Source: Ruegeria discodermiae (GTDB lineage Bacteria; Pseudomonadota; Alphaproteobacteria; Rhodobacterales; Rhodobacteraceae). Taken from it: a stretch of DNA of 64,000 nt. Positions 44,512 to 53,839 of this stretch are shown here, piece after piece; position 1 is the stretch's first letter, and every line of letters begins with the position of its first letter. Made by a program: the position numbers and the translations under genes. The notes below the pieces were generated by a model. The model saw only the letters and a program-made list of their open reading frames with translations, searched no databases and had not been told where the DNA came from. The stretch spans positions 124,001 to 188,000 of the forward strand of contig NZ_JAVAMO010000004.1 of NCBI RefSeq assembly GCF_030758345.1, in the 5' to 3' direction.

Positions 44512-45291
44512 ATGGCTGAATTCGACACGATCCGGTCAACGGCGGCAGGCGCACGCACTGCCGAGATTGACGCGGGTCTGCGCGCGCATATGAACAAGGT
44601 CTACGGCACGATGTCCGTGGGCATGCTGATCACCTTTGCCGCTGCCTGGGCGATCTCGGGGCTGGCGGTCACCTCCGATCCGTCGGCGGCCACGGCGCAG
44701 CTGCGCGAGGGGCTGTACCTGACCTCGTTCGGTTATGCGATCTACGGCTCGGCCCTGAAATATCTGGTCATGTTCGCCCCGCTGATCTTCGTTTTCGGCT
44801 TCAGCGCTGCGATCAACCGGATGTCGGCGGCCACGGCGCAGACGGTGTTCTATGCATTCGCCGCTGTCATGGGCCTGTCGATCAGTTCGATCTTCCTGGT
44901 CTTCACCGGCCAGTCGATCATTCAGGTCTTCCTGATCACCGCGATCGCCTTCGCGGGCCTGTCTCTTTGGGGCTACACCACCAAGAAGGACATCTCGGGC
45001 TGGGGCAGCTTCCTGATCATGGGCGTGATCGGCCTGATCGTGGCGTCGATCATCAACATGTTCTGGCCGATGCCGGGCATGGCCTTCGCGATCTCTATCC
45101 TGGGCGTTCTGATCTTTGCGGGCCTGACCGCCTATGACACCCAGAACATCAAGACCACCTACCTGCAGATGGCCCATGCGGGCGATCAGGAATGGCTGGG
45201 CAAAGCCGCCATCATGGGCGCGCTGAGCCTCTATCTGGACTTCATCAACATGTTCATGTTCCTGCTGCAGCTTTTGGGGAACCGAGAGTAA
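44512..45291 (+). CDS. Bax inhibitor-1/YccA family membrane protein
   Basis: 259 residues with seven membrane helices beginning near residue 32 (MSVGMLITFAAAWAISGLAV). Family features are the GFSAAINRMSAATAQTVFYA stretch and the C-terminal AYDTQNIKTTY and LYLDFINMFMFLLQLLGNRE. Bacterial members include YccA, an inhibitor of FtsH proteolysis, and BsYetJ, a calcium-leak channel. Which applies here is unknown. GGAGAG lies about 6 bases before the ATG, and a strong terminator follows at 45320-45353. Confidence 0.94.
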   Translation: MAEFDTIRSTAAGARTAEIDAGLRAHMNKVYGTMSVGMLITFAAAWAISGLAVTSDPSAATAQLREGLYLTSFGYAIYGSALKYLVMFAPLIFVFGFSAAINRMSAATAQTVFYAFAAVMGLSISSIFLVFTGQSIIQVFLITAIAFAGLSLWGYTTKKDISGWGSFLIMGVIGLIVASIINMFWPMPGMAFAISILGVLIFAGLTAYDTQNIKTTYLQMAHAGDQEWLGKAAIMGALSLYLDFINMFMFLLQLLGNRE

Positions 45292-45319
45292 AGCTCTCGT
45301 CACCTGAGCTTTTCGAAAG

Positions 45320-45353
45320 CCCCGCCGAACAGCATGTTAGGCGGGGTTTTTTT
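45320..45353 (+). terminator. Rho-independent terminator of the Bax-inhibitor-1 gene
   Basis: CCCCGCC (45320-45326) and GGCGGGG (45340-45346) pair, with AACA/TGTT extending the stem inside the loop, followed by seven T at 45347-45353. It ends rightward transcription just before the transposase-remnant region. Confidence 0.92.
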
Positions 45354-45531
45354 GTCGCTGAAGTAGCTCTTGAAGATCCAAGATACGCTTAAAACCTCAC
45401 ACCACAAAAGTGTAAGACGAGCAGCTCCAGGAAAGCATATATCTTCAGCTATATAGAGTGAGGCCTCGCATCGCAGCGGGGAAAACGGGCATCGGCGTAC
45501 ATCTGATCCATCAAGGAACGCGCTCGCTTAT

Positions 45532-45812
45532 GTGAAAGCCACCCGCTCTATCCGACAAGTCGCGAACGGATCGAACAAGATCATGCTGAAACGTGTGAAG
45601 GCGAAGTTCGATCTGCATCCAGAACGGCTGATCGCAGACACCGCCTATGGTACTGGGCCACTTCTGGGTTGGTTGGTCGACCGACAGAATGCGCCGCACA
45701 TCCCATCTTCGGCAAAGCAGGCCGATCCGATGGCACATGGTGCCGTGCTGACTTCGAGTGGGACGCCGAGAACGATCAATACATCTTTCCCGCACCGCAG
45801 CAAACGGGCAAA
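45532..45812 (+). pseudogene. IS1182-type transposase remnant, frameshifted and truncated
   Basis: The first frame gives LKRVKAKFDLHPERLIADTA and continues YGTGPLLGWLVDRQNAPHIP. The similarity then moves to another frame after about 45704, reading IFGKAGRSDGTWCRADFEWD and then AENDQYIFP, before a stop near 45812. These are the central and C-terminal blocks of IS1182/IS5-like transposases, with a single indel and no N-terminus or inverted ends. The adjoining 45354-45531 and 45813-46133 stretches hold no gene I can name; a frame at 45831-46091 has no recognised homology. The region reads as decayed mobile DNA at the left edge of the amino-acid cassette. Confidence 0.75.
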
Positions 45813-46133
45813 ACCTGATCGGCATGGCGCTTGCGCCGTGTTCAGATCACTATTTTCTGCGCCGGCAGCACGTTGTTTTTCAACAGAACCGGCGTGTTTC
45901 GACCAGTCGCTGCAGTTGCGATGGCGAAATGTCGAAATCCGTCAAGCGACCTTTCGATATCCTATGTCTCGCTTAGAGATCTCGGTCATCCCGTTGTGTC
46001 CACCCCAACCCAAACCAATTTTGGGCAAGCAAAACATGATCAAGCAACCGCACAGGTGACTGGCAGCTCTTGGCAGAGTATCGCGTCATGATGTTTGATC
46101 CCCTAAAGCACCCCAAGATAGGCTGAACCAGGA

Positions 46134-47141
46134 ATGAGCAGTTTAGATCCCCTCGCTTGCCGAGCGTCCCTTCTTCACGAGGAAACGCCGCTGCATCCGC
46201 TGCCTGCGATATCGGAATTGCTTGGCATTGATCTGCATATCAAGCGGGATGATCTGTGCGGCGCGCCTTTTGGCGGCAACAAAACCCGCCAACTTGAGCA
46301 TTATCTGGGGGCCGCGCAGGCACAGGATGCCGATACGGTCCTGATTACCGGTGCCGTGCAGTCAAACTTCGTGCGGACCGCCGCCGCCGCGGCCATGTCG
46401 CTTGGAATGCAGGCCGTCGTGCAATTGGAAGATCGCGTGCCGGACGTGGACGCGTTCTATCGTCGCTCGGGAAACGTTCTCTTGCTGCGCGTTCTGGGCG
46501 CAGAGATCATGCATTATCCAGATGGTGAGGACGAGGCCGGTGCGGATGCCGCCTTGCGCGCCCGAGCCGAGGAATTGCATCTGGCCGGGCGGCGGCCCTA
46601 TGTGATTCCGTTGGCAGTGGATAACCCACCCTTGGGGGCGTTGGGCTATCTGCGCTCCGGGCTCCAGATCGCTGGTGAGGACGCCGCCTTCGACTATGTG
46701 ATTGTCGCCTCGGGCAGTGGCGCGACCCATGCCGGATTGCTTGCCGGGCTGCGCGCTGGCGGCAGCGCGGCACAGGTCATCGGCAGTTGTGTGCGCCGTG
46801 CGGCAGACCCGCAAAGGGCCAGGCTTGCCGAGGTTCTCAGGCGGCTGCGTGATCTGACCGAGGCTGCGAACGCGGCAAGTGACGCGGATATCGCGGTTTG
46901 GGATGGCGCGCTCACCCCTGGTTACGGGCGCCTCGGGCCGGTCGCTACAGATGCCATGCAACTCATGGCGCGACAGGAGGGTATCCTGCTGGATCCGGTT
47001 TACACCGCAAAAGCATTTGCTGCGATCCCCGCTCTGGTTGGGACCGGAAAAATCGAACCCGGCAGTCGCGTGCTGTTTGTGCACACCGGAGGCCTTGCCG
47101 CGCTATTTGGGTATCAAAATGACCTTGAGACCGCGTTTTGA
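46134..47141 (+). CDS. PLP-dependent D-cysteine desulfhydrase / cysteate sulfo-lyase / ACC deaminase-family enzyme
   Basis: 335 residues of the fold-type II PLP family. The PLP lysine is in FGGNKTRQLEHYLG (near residue 50), an active-site Ser in GAVQSNFVRT, the phosphate loop in ASGSGATHAGLLAGL and the C-terminal VYTAKAFAAIPALV with HTGGLAALFGY. Family members release ammonia (and sulfide or sulfite) from D-cysteine, L-cysteate or ACC, giving a 2-oxo acid. CuyA, the cysteate sulfo-lyase of Roseobacter-type bacteria, belongs here and is a serious alternative. It is the first gene of the cassette running to 53547; the next gene, a LysR, is convergent 9 bases away. Confidence 0.83.
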   Translation: MSSLDPLACRASLLHEETPLHPLPAISELLGIDLHIKRDDLCGAPFGGNKTRQLEHYLGAAQAQDADTVLITGAVQSNFVRTAAAAAMSLGMQAVVQLEDRVPDVDAFYRRSGNVLLLRVLGAEIMHYPDGEDEAGADAALRARAEELHLAGRRPYVIPLAVDNPPLGALGYLRSGLQIAGEDAAFDYVIVASGSGATHAGLLAGLRAGGSAAQVIGSCVRRAADPQRARLAEVLRRLRDLTEAANAASDADIAVWDGALTPGYGRLGPVATDAMQLMARQEGILLDPVYTAKAFAAIPALVGTGKIEPGSRVLFVHTGGLAALFGYQNDLETAF

Positions 47142-47150
47142 TCTTCAGCC

Positions 47151-48107
47151 CTATAGCTCCGGCTCGATCAGTTCGATCCTTGGGCTGGCGCCGACGCCAT
47201 CGAGCAGCGCGATGACCTCGTCTCGCCAGCCGTCCTTGATCTGGCTGGCGAGTTGCGACAGGGGCCGGTAGAGCGGCGACAGCAGCGCATATTCATAGCG
47301 GAAAAGGCCATGCATCGGGCGGAACACCACCCGGCCTGCGGTCGAGTTCATCTCGGTCTCGGTCACCATGGTCAGCGGATCGACGATCGAAAAGCAGCGA
47401 CCCGCGCTGATGAATTGCATCAGGGGCAGGAAGTACTGGCTGTCAAGAACGATATTCGCGCTCACGCCCGCCTGGCTCAGCGCCTCAATCGTCCTTTTGT
47501 GCATCACATGCGTGCTTTGCAGCGAGCCGAGGGGCACGCCGTCCAGATCGCAGCACTGGATCGCGTCATGTGCAGCGAGCGGATGATCGTGGGGTATCGC
47601 GCAATAACAATCGGCGGTGATCAGCTCTTGTTTATAAGTCTTGGACGCGCTGACGTCATCGACCAGATCGGCAAATCCGAAGTCGAAGCTCTGCGTTGCC
47701 GCCAGTTCCCGGATCTGAAGCGAGGTGCGTGACGAGAGCGATACCCTTATGTCCGGATTGTCCTGTGTGGCGCGGCTGATGTAGCGCGGCAGCAGAAAGG
47801 TCGAGGGACCCGGCATCGAGGCGATGTTGAGCTGCCCGCTCTGGCCACTGATCAGGCCTTTCATGGTGCCTGCCACCGCCGACAGGCGGTCGAGGATGTC
47901 GCTGGCCTCAGTCAGCAGGTAGTGGGCCTCGGGCACCGGCACCAGTTGCCGGCCTCGTCGCTCGAAGAGCTTGAGGCCCAGCGTATCCTCCAGCGAGCGA
48001 ATCGCGAGGCTGACCGCAGGCTGGGTACGGCCCAGCTTTTTGGCGGCTTCTGACAGCGAAGCAGAGTTCATGACCGCCCGAAACGCGGTAATTTGGGACA
48101 GATTCAT
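47151..48107 (-). CDS. LysR-family regulator of the TAXI-TRAP/amino-acid cassette
   Basis: 318 residues. The helix-turn-helix is at the N-terminus (MNLSQITAFRAVMNSASLSE, then RTQPAVSLAIRSLEDTLGLK), followed by an effector-binding domain with cysteines at AIQCCDLDG. It lies inside the cassette between the PLP enzyme and the TAXI binding protein, and its AT-rich promoter gap (48108-48234) is shared with the divergent TRAP genes, the standard layout for a LysR controlling an uptake operon. The effector is presumably the transported compound. Confidence 0.89.
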   Translation of the reverse strand: MNLSQITAFRAVMNSASLSEAAKKLGRTQPAVSLAIRSLEDTLGLKLFERRGRQLVPVPEAHYLLTEASDILDRLSAVAGTMKGLISGQSGQLNIASMPGPSTFLLPRYISRATQDNPDIRVSLSSRTSLQIRELAATQSFDFGFADLVDDVSASKTYKQELITADCYCAIPHDHPLAAHDAIQCCDLDGVPLGSLQSTHVMHKRTIEALSQAGVSANIVLDSQYFLPLMQFISAGRCFSIVDPLTMVTETEMNSTAGRVVFRPMHGLFRYEYALLSPLYRPLSQLASQIKDGWRDEVIALLDGVGASPRIELIEPEL

Positions 48108-48115
48108 GCCTTTTT

Positions 48116-48168
48116 ATAAGAAAAACTTTTATTGTACTAAAGTATTCAAATTTGTTTTTATCAAAAAC
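48116..48168. promoter_or_regulatory. AT-rich LysR-type operator region before the TAXI-TRAP genes
   Basis: The gap between the LysR gene and the TAXI gene is far more AT-rich than the genes around it. It contains the perfect inverted repeat GTTTTT-ATC-AAAAAC at 48154-48168 and an imperfect ATAAG/CTTTTAT pair at 48116-48132. AAAAAC/GTTTTT arms also occur inside the other LysR palindrome at 44034-44050. Binding is inferred from position and symmetry. Confidence 0.5.
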
Positions 48169-48234
48169 TTCCCTCATCGTAGTTGCATGACAACCGGGCC
48201 AGCAAAGCCCGGACCAAACCAGAGGGAGACAACA

Positions 48235-49245
48235 ATGACTTTGATCAAGACGTTCAGCGGCGCGCTGGTTGCCGCCGCGCTGACCACGGGCACCGCCTAT
48301 GCGCAGGACCCGACCTTTTTCCGCATCGGCACCGGCAGCGCCGGGGGCACCTATTTCCCCATCGGCGGCACCATCGCCAACGGCATCTCCGCCCCTCCGG
48401 GCTCGCGCCCCTGTGACGAGGGCGGGCAATGCGGCGTGCCGGGCCTTATCGCTATCGCGCAATCCACCACCGCCTCGGTGTTCAACAACACCGCTGTCGA
48501 GAACGGTGAGCTTGAGGCCGGGCTGGCCGCCGCCGATGTGACCCGGTCGATGTATCTGGGCGAGGGCAAGTTCGAAGGCAAGCCGCATCCCAAACTGCGC
48601 GTGGTCGCCAACCTCTTCCCCGAGGATCTGCATCTGGTGCTGCCGAAAGGATCGTCAATCGACAACCTCGGCGATCTTGCGGACAAGCGCGTGGGCATCG
48701 CGCAGGCTGGCTCGGGTACGCAGGTGGCCGTATTGCAGATGCTCGAAGCCTGGGACGTCACCCGCGACAACATGGACGAGGCCGAGCTGAACAACAGCCA
48801 GTCCGCGGAACGTCTGGCCGACGGTCAGATCGACGCTTATTTCTACGCCGCCGGCTGGCCGGTTTCGGCCATGGTGCAACTGGCCACCACCAAGGGGATG
48901 GAGCTGCACAGCTTCACCGATGAAGATCTGGCCAAGATCAACGAGATCATTCCGGCCTATATTCCGTCCGCTATTCCGGCAGGTGTCTATGAAGGCGTCG
49001 ATTATGAGGTGAAGACCCCGGCGGTTTCGGCCTTGCTGGTCGTCTCCTCGGACCTGTCGGATGAGTTGGTCTATGGCATCACCGAAGCCATGTGGAATGA
49101 CAACACCCGCAAGCTGCTGGACAATGGCCATGCCAAGGGCAAGCAGATCACGCCGGACACGGCGCTTGATGGCATTGCCGCGCTCGGCGTGCCGCTGCAT
49201 CCGGGGGCGGAGAAGTTCTACAAGGAAGCAGGGCTTCTGCAATAA
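48235..49245 (+). CDS. TAXI-family TRAP transporter solute-binding protein
   Basis: 336 residues from an ATG with GAGGGAGA about 6-8 bases upstream. A signal peptide (MTLIKTFSGALVAAALTTG..AYA) precedes the TAXI domain, which starts PTFFRIGTGSAGGTYFPIGG, the hallmark of this class, and includes IGIAQAGSGTQVAVLQMLE-like and DGQIDAYFYAAGWPVSAMV segments. TAXI proteins deliver acidic amino acids, dicarboxylates or related anions to a fused TRAP permease. The permease gene follows 97 bases downstream. It is divergent from the cassette LysR. Confidence 0.95.
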   Translation: MTLIKTFSGALVAAALTTGTAYAQDPTFFRIGTGSAGGTYFPIGGTIANGISAPPGSRPCDEGGQCGVPGLIAIAQSTTASVFNNTAVENGELEAGLAAADVTRSMYLGEGKFEGKPHPKLRVVANLFPEDLHLVLPKGSSIDNLGDLADKRVGIAQAGSGTQVAVLQMLEAWDVTRDNMDEAELNNSQSAERLADGQIDAYFYAAGWPVSAMVQLATTKGMELHSFTDEDLAKINEIIPAYIPSAIPAGVYEGVDYEVKTPAVSALLVVSSDLSDELVYGITEAMWNDNTRKLLDNGHAKGKQITPDTALDGIAALGVPLHPGAEKFYKEAGLLQ

Positions 49246-49342
49246 AGCCACATCTCCCCGGCTTTATTGATCGACGGGCGGCGGGCCCACCTGCCTGCCG
49301 CCCGACTGATCCTTCACGACATATCTTGCGAGAGGGCGGGCC

Positions 49343-51556
49343 ATGAGCAACGCGCCAGATCAGAACACCCCCGAACTGTCGGCCGAAGACTTGGCCGCCA
49401 TCGAGGAAAAATTCGACGAGGGCGCGGCGACGCGTCAGGTGACGGATCGGTTTGGCCTGTTCCTGCGCTATTTCTCGCTGCTCTTCGCGACCTATCACTA
49501 CCTGACGGCAGGGTTCGGTCTGCCGCCCGATTACTGGCATATGGGCTGGCACCTGTCGGGCCTCTTTATCCTGATCTACTCGCTCTATCCGCATATCAAG
49601 ACGAAATCCTCGTTCGACCTGAAGACCGGCGCCTTCCGATTGGGCGGGGTGCCTTACCTGGACGTCATCCTGATGGTGCTGGGGGTGATGTCGGCGCTCT
49701 ATATCGGCATGGCCTGGCACGGTATCCCGTTTCTGGGGATCGAGGAACAGACTTTCCGCATGGGCAACCCCAACACCTATGATCTTGTGTTCGGCTGTAT
49801 CCTGATCGTGCTGGTGTTGGATATCGCACGGCGCACGCTGGGCTGGATCCTGCCCTTCATCATCTGCATTTTCATGGCCTATGCGCTGTTCGGGCCGCTC
49901 TTTCCCGGCATTCTCACGCATCCGGGTGTGAAGTTCAAAACCTTTGTCTCGTCGATGTATTTCCCGCAGGAGGGCATCTTTGGCGTCACGCTCTGGGTGG
50001 TTTCGACCATTGTGTTCCACTTCGTGCTGTTTGGCGTGATCGCGCAGCGCACCGGGCTGGGACAGCTCTTCATCGACAACGCCACCATTCTGGCCGGGCG
50101 CTATACGGGCGGTCCTGCCAAGGTCTCGGTGGTGTCTTCGGCCTTCTTCGGCACCATCTCGGGCTCATCGGTGGCCAACACGGTGTCTACGGGCGCGCTC
50201 ACCATCCCCAACATGAAACGGTTGGGCTATCCCGGCCATTTCGCGGGCGGGGTCGAGGCCGCGGCCTCTGCCGGTGGCCAGATCACCCCACCGATCATGG
50301 GGGCCGCTGCCTTCATCATGGCCGAGTTTCTGGAGGTGCCCTACACCACGATCGTGATCGCCGCGATCTTCCCTGCGCTCTTGCACTATACCGGCGTGTT
50401 TGCCGTGGTGCACCTGATGGCCAAGCGGTTGAAGCTGGAAGGCATGACAAAAGACATGCTGCCCAAGTTTGCCGAGGTCTGGCGCGATGGCTGGGCCAAT
50501 ATCGTGCCGCTCGTCGGCCTACTGGTGGTGCTGTTTTCCGGCTATACGCCTTACATGTCCGCCTTCTGCGGCATCTCGCTGGCGCTGGTCGCAGGTATGA
50601 GCCGGTTCAGACAGCCGATCACCTGGGTCTATCCCGCCTTCTTCATCGGCTTCGTGATCTGGAAATACATGGGTGACGGGTTCGACCTGCCCATGGCGCT
50701 GATCCTGATCGCAGGGGCTATGATCGCCAGCTTCAACCCGCAAGAACGCACGACGATCCCGCAGATGACCGACACCATCGAGACCGGCGTGAAATACGCG
50801 CTGGCTGTGGGGGCTGCTGCGGCTGCCGTGGGCATCGTGATCGGGGTGATCAACACGACCGGCGTTGGCTTCCGCATCGGCTTTATGGTGACCCAGGCCG
50901 CATCGAACCTTGGCAGCGATCTCTATGCGCTCTTCAATATCGGCGGGTTCGAGCTATTTCAGGTCGAGGACCTGACACTCTTCATCAGCCTCGTCTTCAT
51001 CGCGCTGGCCTGTATCCTGATGGGGGCAGGGGTTCCGACCACGGCGCTCTACATCATGCTGGTTTCGGTGGCGCAGCCCGCGCTGGCGCAGCTGGGTATT
51101 CCGCCCATCGCGAGCCACATGTTCGTGCTCTATTACGGGGTGGTGGCCGAGATCACGCCACCGGTCTGCACCTCGGCCTATGCCGCCGCCGCCATCGCCA
51201 ATTCCAACCCGTTCCGCACCGGCATCTCGGCCTTCTCACTGGGGCTGGGCAAGGTGGTGGCCCCCATGGCCTTCGTCTATGCGCCGGTCCTGCTCTTCGT
51301 GTCCTCGACCGGGTTCGACCTGTTCGAGTTCACCTATACCGCCGCCAGCTGCATCGCCGGGGTTCTGGCCCTGTCGGTCGCGGTGGTCGGCTACTGGCTG
51401 GCCCCGATGGGCGTGGTGTTCCGCATCCTCATGGCCGTGGCCGGGCTGGTCTTCATCGCGCCTTCGCCACAGGCCGATCTGGTGGCGCTGCTGATCGCAA
51501 GCCCCGCAATCCTGAGCCAGCTCCTCGCGCGTCGCGCCCAGGCCAACCCGGTCTGA
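49343..51556 (+). CDS. Fused TRAP transporter permease (4TM-12TM)
   Basis: 737 residues carrying the small (about four helices) and large (about twelve helices) TRAP subunits in one chain, as is usual with TAXI systems. The conserved DctM-part motifs include SGSSVANTVSTGALTIPNMK, EAAASAGGQITPPIMGAAAF and LMGAGVPTTALYIMLV. It imports the TAXI-bound solute with a sodium or proton gradient. It ends 4 bases before the flavoprotein gene, so it shares a transcript with it. Confidence 0.95.
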   Translation: MSNAPDQNTPELSAEDLAAIEEKFDEGAATRQVTDRFGLFLRYFSLLFATYHYLTAGFGLPPDYWHMGWHLSGLFILIYSLYPHIKTKSSFDLKTGAFRLGGVPYLDVILMVLGVMSALYIGMAWHGIPFLGIEEQTFRMGNPNTYDLVFGCILIVLVLDIARRTLGWILPFIICIFMAYALFGPLFPGILTHPGVKFKTFVSSMYFPQEGIFGVTLWVVSTIVFHFVLFGVIAQRTGLGQLFIDNATILAGRYTGGPAKVSVVSSAFFGTISGSSVANTVSTGALTIPNMKRLGYPGHFAGGVEAAASAGGQITPPIMGAAAFIMAEFLEVPYTTIVIAAIFPALLHYTGVFAVVHLMAKRLKLEGMTKDMLPKFAEVWRDGWANIVPLVGLLVVLFSGYTPYMSAFCGISLALVAGMSRFRQPITWVYPAFFIGFVIWKYMGDGFDLPMALILIAGAMIASFNPQERTTIPQMTDTIETGVKYALAVGAAAAAVGIVIGVINTTGVGFRIGFMVTQAASNLGSDLYALFNIGGFELFQVEDLTLFISLVFIALACILMGAGVPTTALYIMLVSVAQPALAQLGIPPIASHMFVLYYGVVAEITPPVCTSAYAAAAIANSNPFRTGISAFSLGLGKVVAPMAFVYAPVLLFVSSTGFDLFEFTYTAASCIAGVLALSVAVVGYWLAPMGVVFRILMAVAGLVFIAPSPQADLVALLIASPAILSQLLARRAQANPV

Positions 51557-51560
51557 CCAC

Positions 51561-52835
51561 ATGGCCCAAGACGTAACCATCCTGGGCGCAGGTGCCGTTG
51601 GCATTTGCACCGCCCTCTCGCTGGCCGAGCGTGGCCTGTTGGTACGGCTGATCGATCGGGGCGATCCGGGGCAGGAGACAACCTTCGGCAATGCCGGTGT
51701 GATCTCACCCTGGTCTTTCATCCCGCAATCGCTGCCGGGCCTCTGGCGTCAATTGCCAAAGCTGATGATGGGGAAGCACCGCCCTCTGAGCGTGCGCGCC
51801 CGCTACTGGCCACGAATGGTGACATGGGGGTTGGCGTTTCTGCGTCAGGGCACCCCCGCCCGCGTTCAGCAGGTCGCCGACGCGATGGAGACGCTTTGCG
51901 CGCCGTCAATCGACCTCTACCGCCGTCATTTGCGGGGCACCGGCGACGAGGCGCTGATCCGCGATTGCGCTTATGTTCACGCCTTCCGAGATGGCAGCCG
52001 CGCCTCTCTCGATGCGATCGATTACCGTATTCGGCGGGACAAGGGCGGGCAGTTGGAACTTGTTGGCGGCGATGAATTGCGGCGGATTGAACCAGCGCTG
52101 TCACCGGATTTCAGGGCCGCCGTTCTGATCCATGGACAGGCACGGGCACTCTCACCCGGGCGACTGGCCTCGGTGATGGCCGACAAGGCGCGCGACCTTG
52201 GTGTCGAGATTCTGCGGCGCGACATCCGCGCATTGCGACGGGACGAGACCGGTTGGCGGATCGAGTGCAGCGGGGAGAGCTACGCCGCAGAGCGCGTGAT
52301 TGTCGCGATGGGGGCATGGTCGGCTGATCTGCTGCGTCCGCTGGGCATTGCCGTACCCCTGGCCAGTGAGCGGGGCTACCATCTTGAGTTTCCCGATCCG
52401 GGGATCGAACTGACCAACTCGGTGACGGATACCGATGCGAAGTTCGTCGCCAGCAGCATGGAAGGCGGGATGCGCGTCGCGGGGCAAGCCGAGTTCGGCG
52501 ATATCGATGCGCCACCCAATCCAAAACTAGAGACCCGCATGCTGGCGCAGGCGCGTGCGGCGTTTCCGGACCTGAACGCATCTGTCCCAAGCGTCTGGAT
52601 GGGGCGGCGACCCTCTTTTCCAGACAGCCTGCCGATGATCGGCCCGTTTGAGGGGCATCCAGGGCTGTTCGCCGGGTTTGGCCATTCCCATTACGGTCTG
52701 ATGATGGCGCCCAAGACAGGCGAGCTGCTGGCCGATCTGCTGACCGAGCGGGTCCCGAACATCGATCTCGCGGCCTGTTCCACGACCCGGTTCTCGCGGG
52801 GTCTTATTCCCTTCTCCGAGGCTCATCATGGCTGA
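51561..52835 (+). CDS. D-amino-acid-oxidase/dehydrogenase-like FAD protein
   Basis: 424 residues. The N-terminal dinucleotide motif VTILGAGAVGICTALSLAER, then RLIDRGDPGQETTFGNAGVI, marks the DAO/DadA family, as do the C-terminal SVWMGRRPSFPDSLPMIGP and FAGFGHSHYGLMMAPKTGEL. Such enzymes oxidise D- or N-alkyl amino acids to 2-oxo acids, passing electrons to quinone or oxygen. The gene is tied to the TRAP permease (4-base gap) and the racemase gene (8-base overlap), which argues that the imported solute or its racemised form is the substrate. Confidence 0.88.
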   Translation: MAQDVTILGAGAVGICTALSLAERGLLVRLIDRGDPGQETTFGNAGVISPWSFIPQSLPGLWRQLPKLMMGKHRPLSVRARYWPRMVTWGLAFLRQGTPARVQQVADAMETLCAPSIDLYRRHLRGTGDEALIRDCAYVHAFRDGSRASLDAIDYRIRRDKGGQLELVGGDELRRIEPALSPDFRAAVLIHGQARALSPGRLASVMADKARDLGVEILRRDIRALRRDETGWRIECSGESYAAERVIVAMGAWSADLLRPLGIAVPLASERGYHLEFPDPGIELTNSVTDTDAKFVASSMEGGMRVAGQAEFGDIDAPPNPKLETRMLAQARAAFPDLNASVPSVWMGRRPSFPDSLPMIGPFEGHPGLFAGFGHSHYGLMMAPKTGELLADLLTERVPNIDLAACSTTRFSRGLIPFSEAHHG

Positions 52836-53547
52836 TCAAAGCGCGCCCATCGGCATCCTATGCCTCGACACTGCCTTCGCCAAACCGCCTGGCCATATCC
52901 GCTGCGCGAACAGCCTACCGTTCCCGACGATGAAGGCGGTGGTCAAGGGCACGACAATCGCCGAATTGCTCGACCGGCCCAGCGACGCCTTCTTCGCGCC
53001 TTTCCTCGACGCGGCTCGCGATCTGGAGCGTAAGGGCTGCGCTGCGATCACCGGCAGTTGCGGTTTCATGGCGCTCTACCAGAATGAACTTGCGCAGGCG
53101 GTTTCCGTTCCGGTCTTTGCCTCAAGCCTCATCCAGATCCCGTTGATGCACCAGATGGCGGGTGGGCGCGGCAAGGTTGGTGTCATCACCGCGAAACGCG
53201 GCGCGCTGACCATCCGGCATTTCGAAGCGGTTGGTGCCGGTGACACGCCGGTCGCCATCGCTGGCATGCAGGATCAACCCGAGTTTTCGGATGTCATCCT
53301 TAACGACAAGAGACCCGAGATCGACGAAAGGCGGCTTACGGGCGAACTTGTCTCGGTCGGCACCGATCTGATGCGGAAAAACCCGGATGTGCGGTCGATC
53401 GTGTTGGAATGCACCGATCTCCCGCCCTACGCCCATCACCTTCAGCGCGCCCTCGGCGTGCCGGTGGCCGATCTGACGAGCCTGGCCAGGATGGCGCATG
53501 ACATCGTGGCACGCACCCCGTTTGTCGGGCGGGTCTGTTACAACTAG
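52828..53547 (+). CDS. Aspartate/glutamate/hydantoin racemase-family protein
   Basis: 239 residues. The two catalytic cysteines expected for a two-base racemase are visible: TGSCGFMALYQ (Cys about residue 75) and VLECTDLPPYAHH (Cys about residue 195). The family racemises aspartate, glutamate or hydantoins, or isomerises maleate, without PLP. Its start overlaps the flavoprotein gene by 8 bases. Together they suggest L/D interconversion followed by oxidation. It is the last gene of the cassette; a gene-poor stretch with an IS remnant follows. Confidence 0.85.
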   Translation: MADQSAPIGILCLDTAFAKPPGHIRCANSLPFPTMKAVVKGTTIAELLDRPSDAFFAPFLDAARDLERKGCAAITGSCGFMALYQNELAQAVSVPVFASSLIQIPLMHQMAGGRGKVGVITAKRGALTIRHFEAVGAGDTPVAIAGMQDQPEFSDVILNDKRPEIDERRLTGELVSVGTDLMRKNPDVRSIVLECTDLPPYAHHLQRALGVPVADLTSLARMAHDIVARTPFVGRVCYN

Positions 53548-53839
53548 GTCTGACAGATGGTACCGAGCGCAGCGTTGAGCGCTTCAGGTTAGATCCGTGC
53601 GGGTTGTTGATAAGGCAAGCTCGCTTCAAGCAGAATTTGCAGCTCTGGCCGCCAGATCGTGATCAGCGAGATGTCTCGGAACGACGACATCTCGGGCGCG
53701 CGGCGTAAGATCAAAGTCATCAAGCAGATCGTCCAAAAGCAGTCAGTTCAATCGGACCAGTTCATTTGATGACGGGCAGTCTCTCGAAAGGGCTTGGAAA
53801 CATGGCTGCGGCAGACTCGGAAACTCCGCCGCATGATTA

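Noticed and set aside
45831-46091. Plus-strand frame of 86 codons after the IS1182 remnant
   Set aside because: No recognised homology, no ribosome site, and it lies in decayed mobile DNA.
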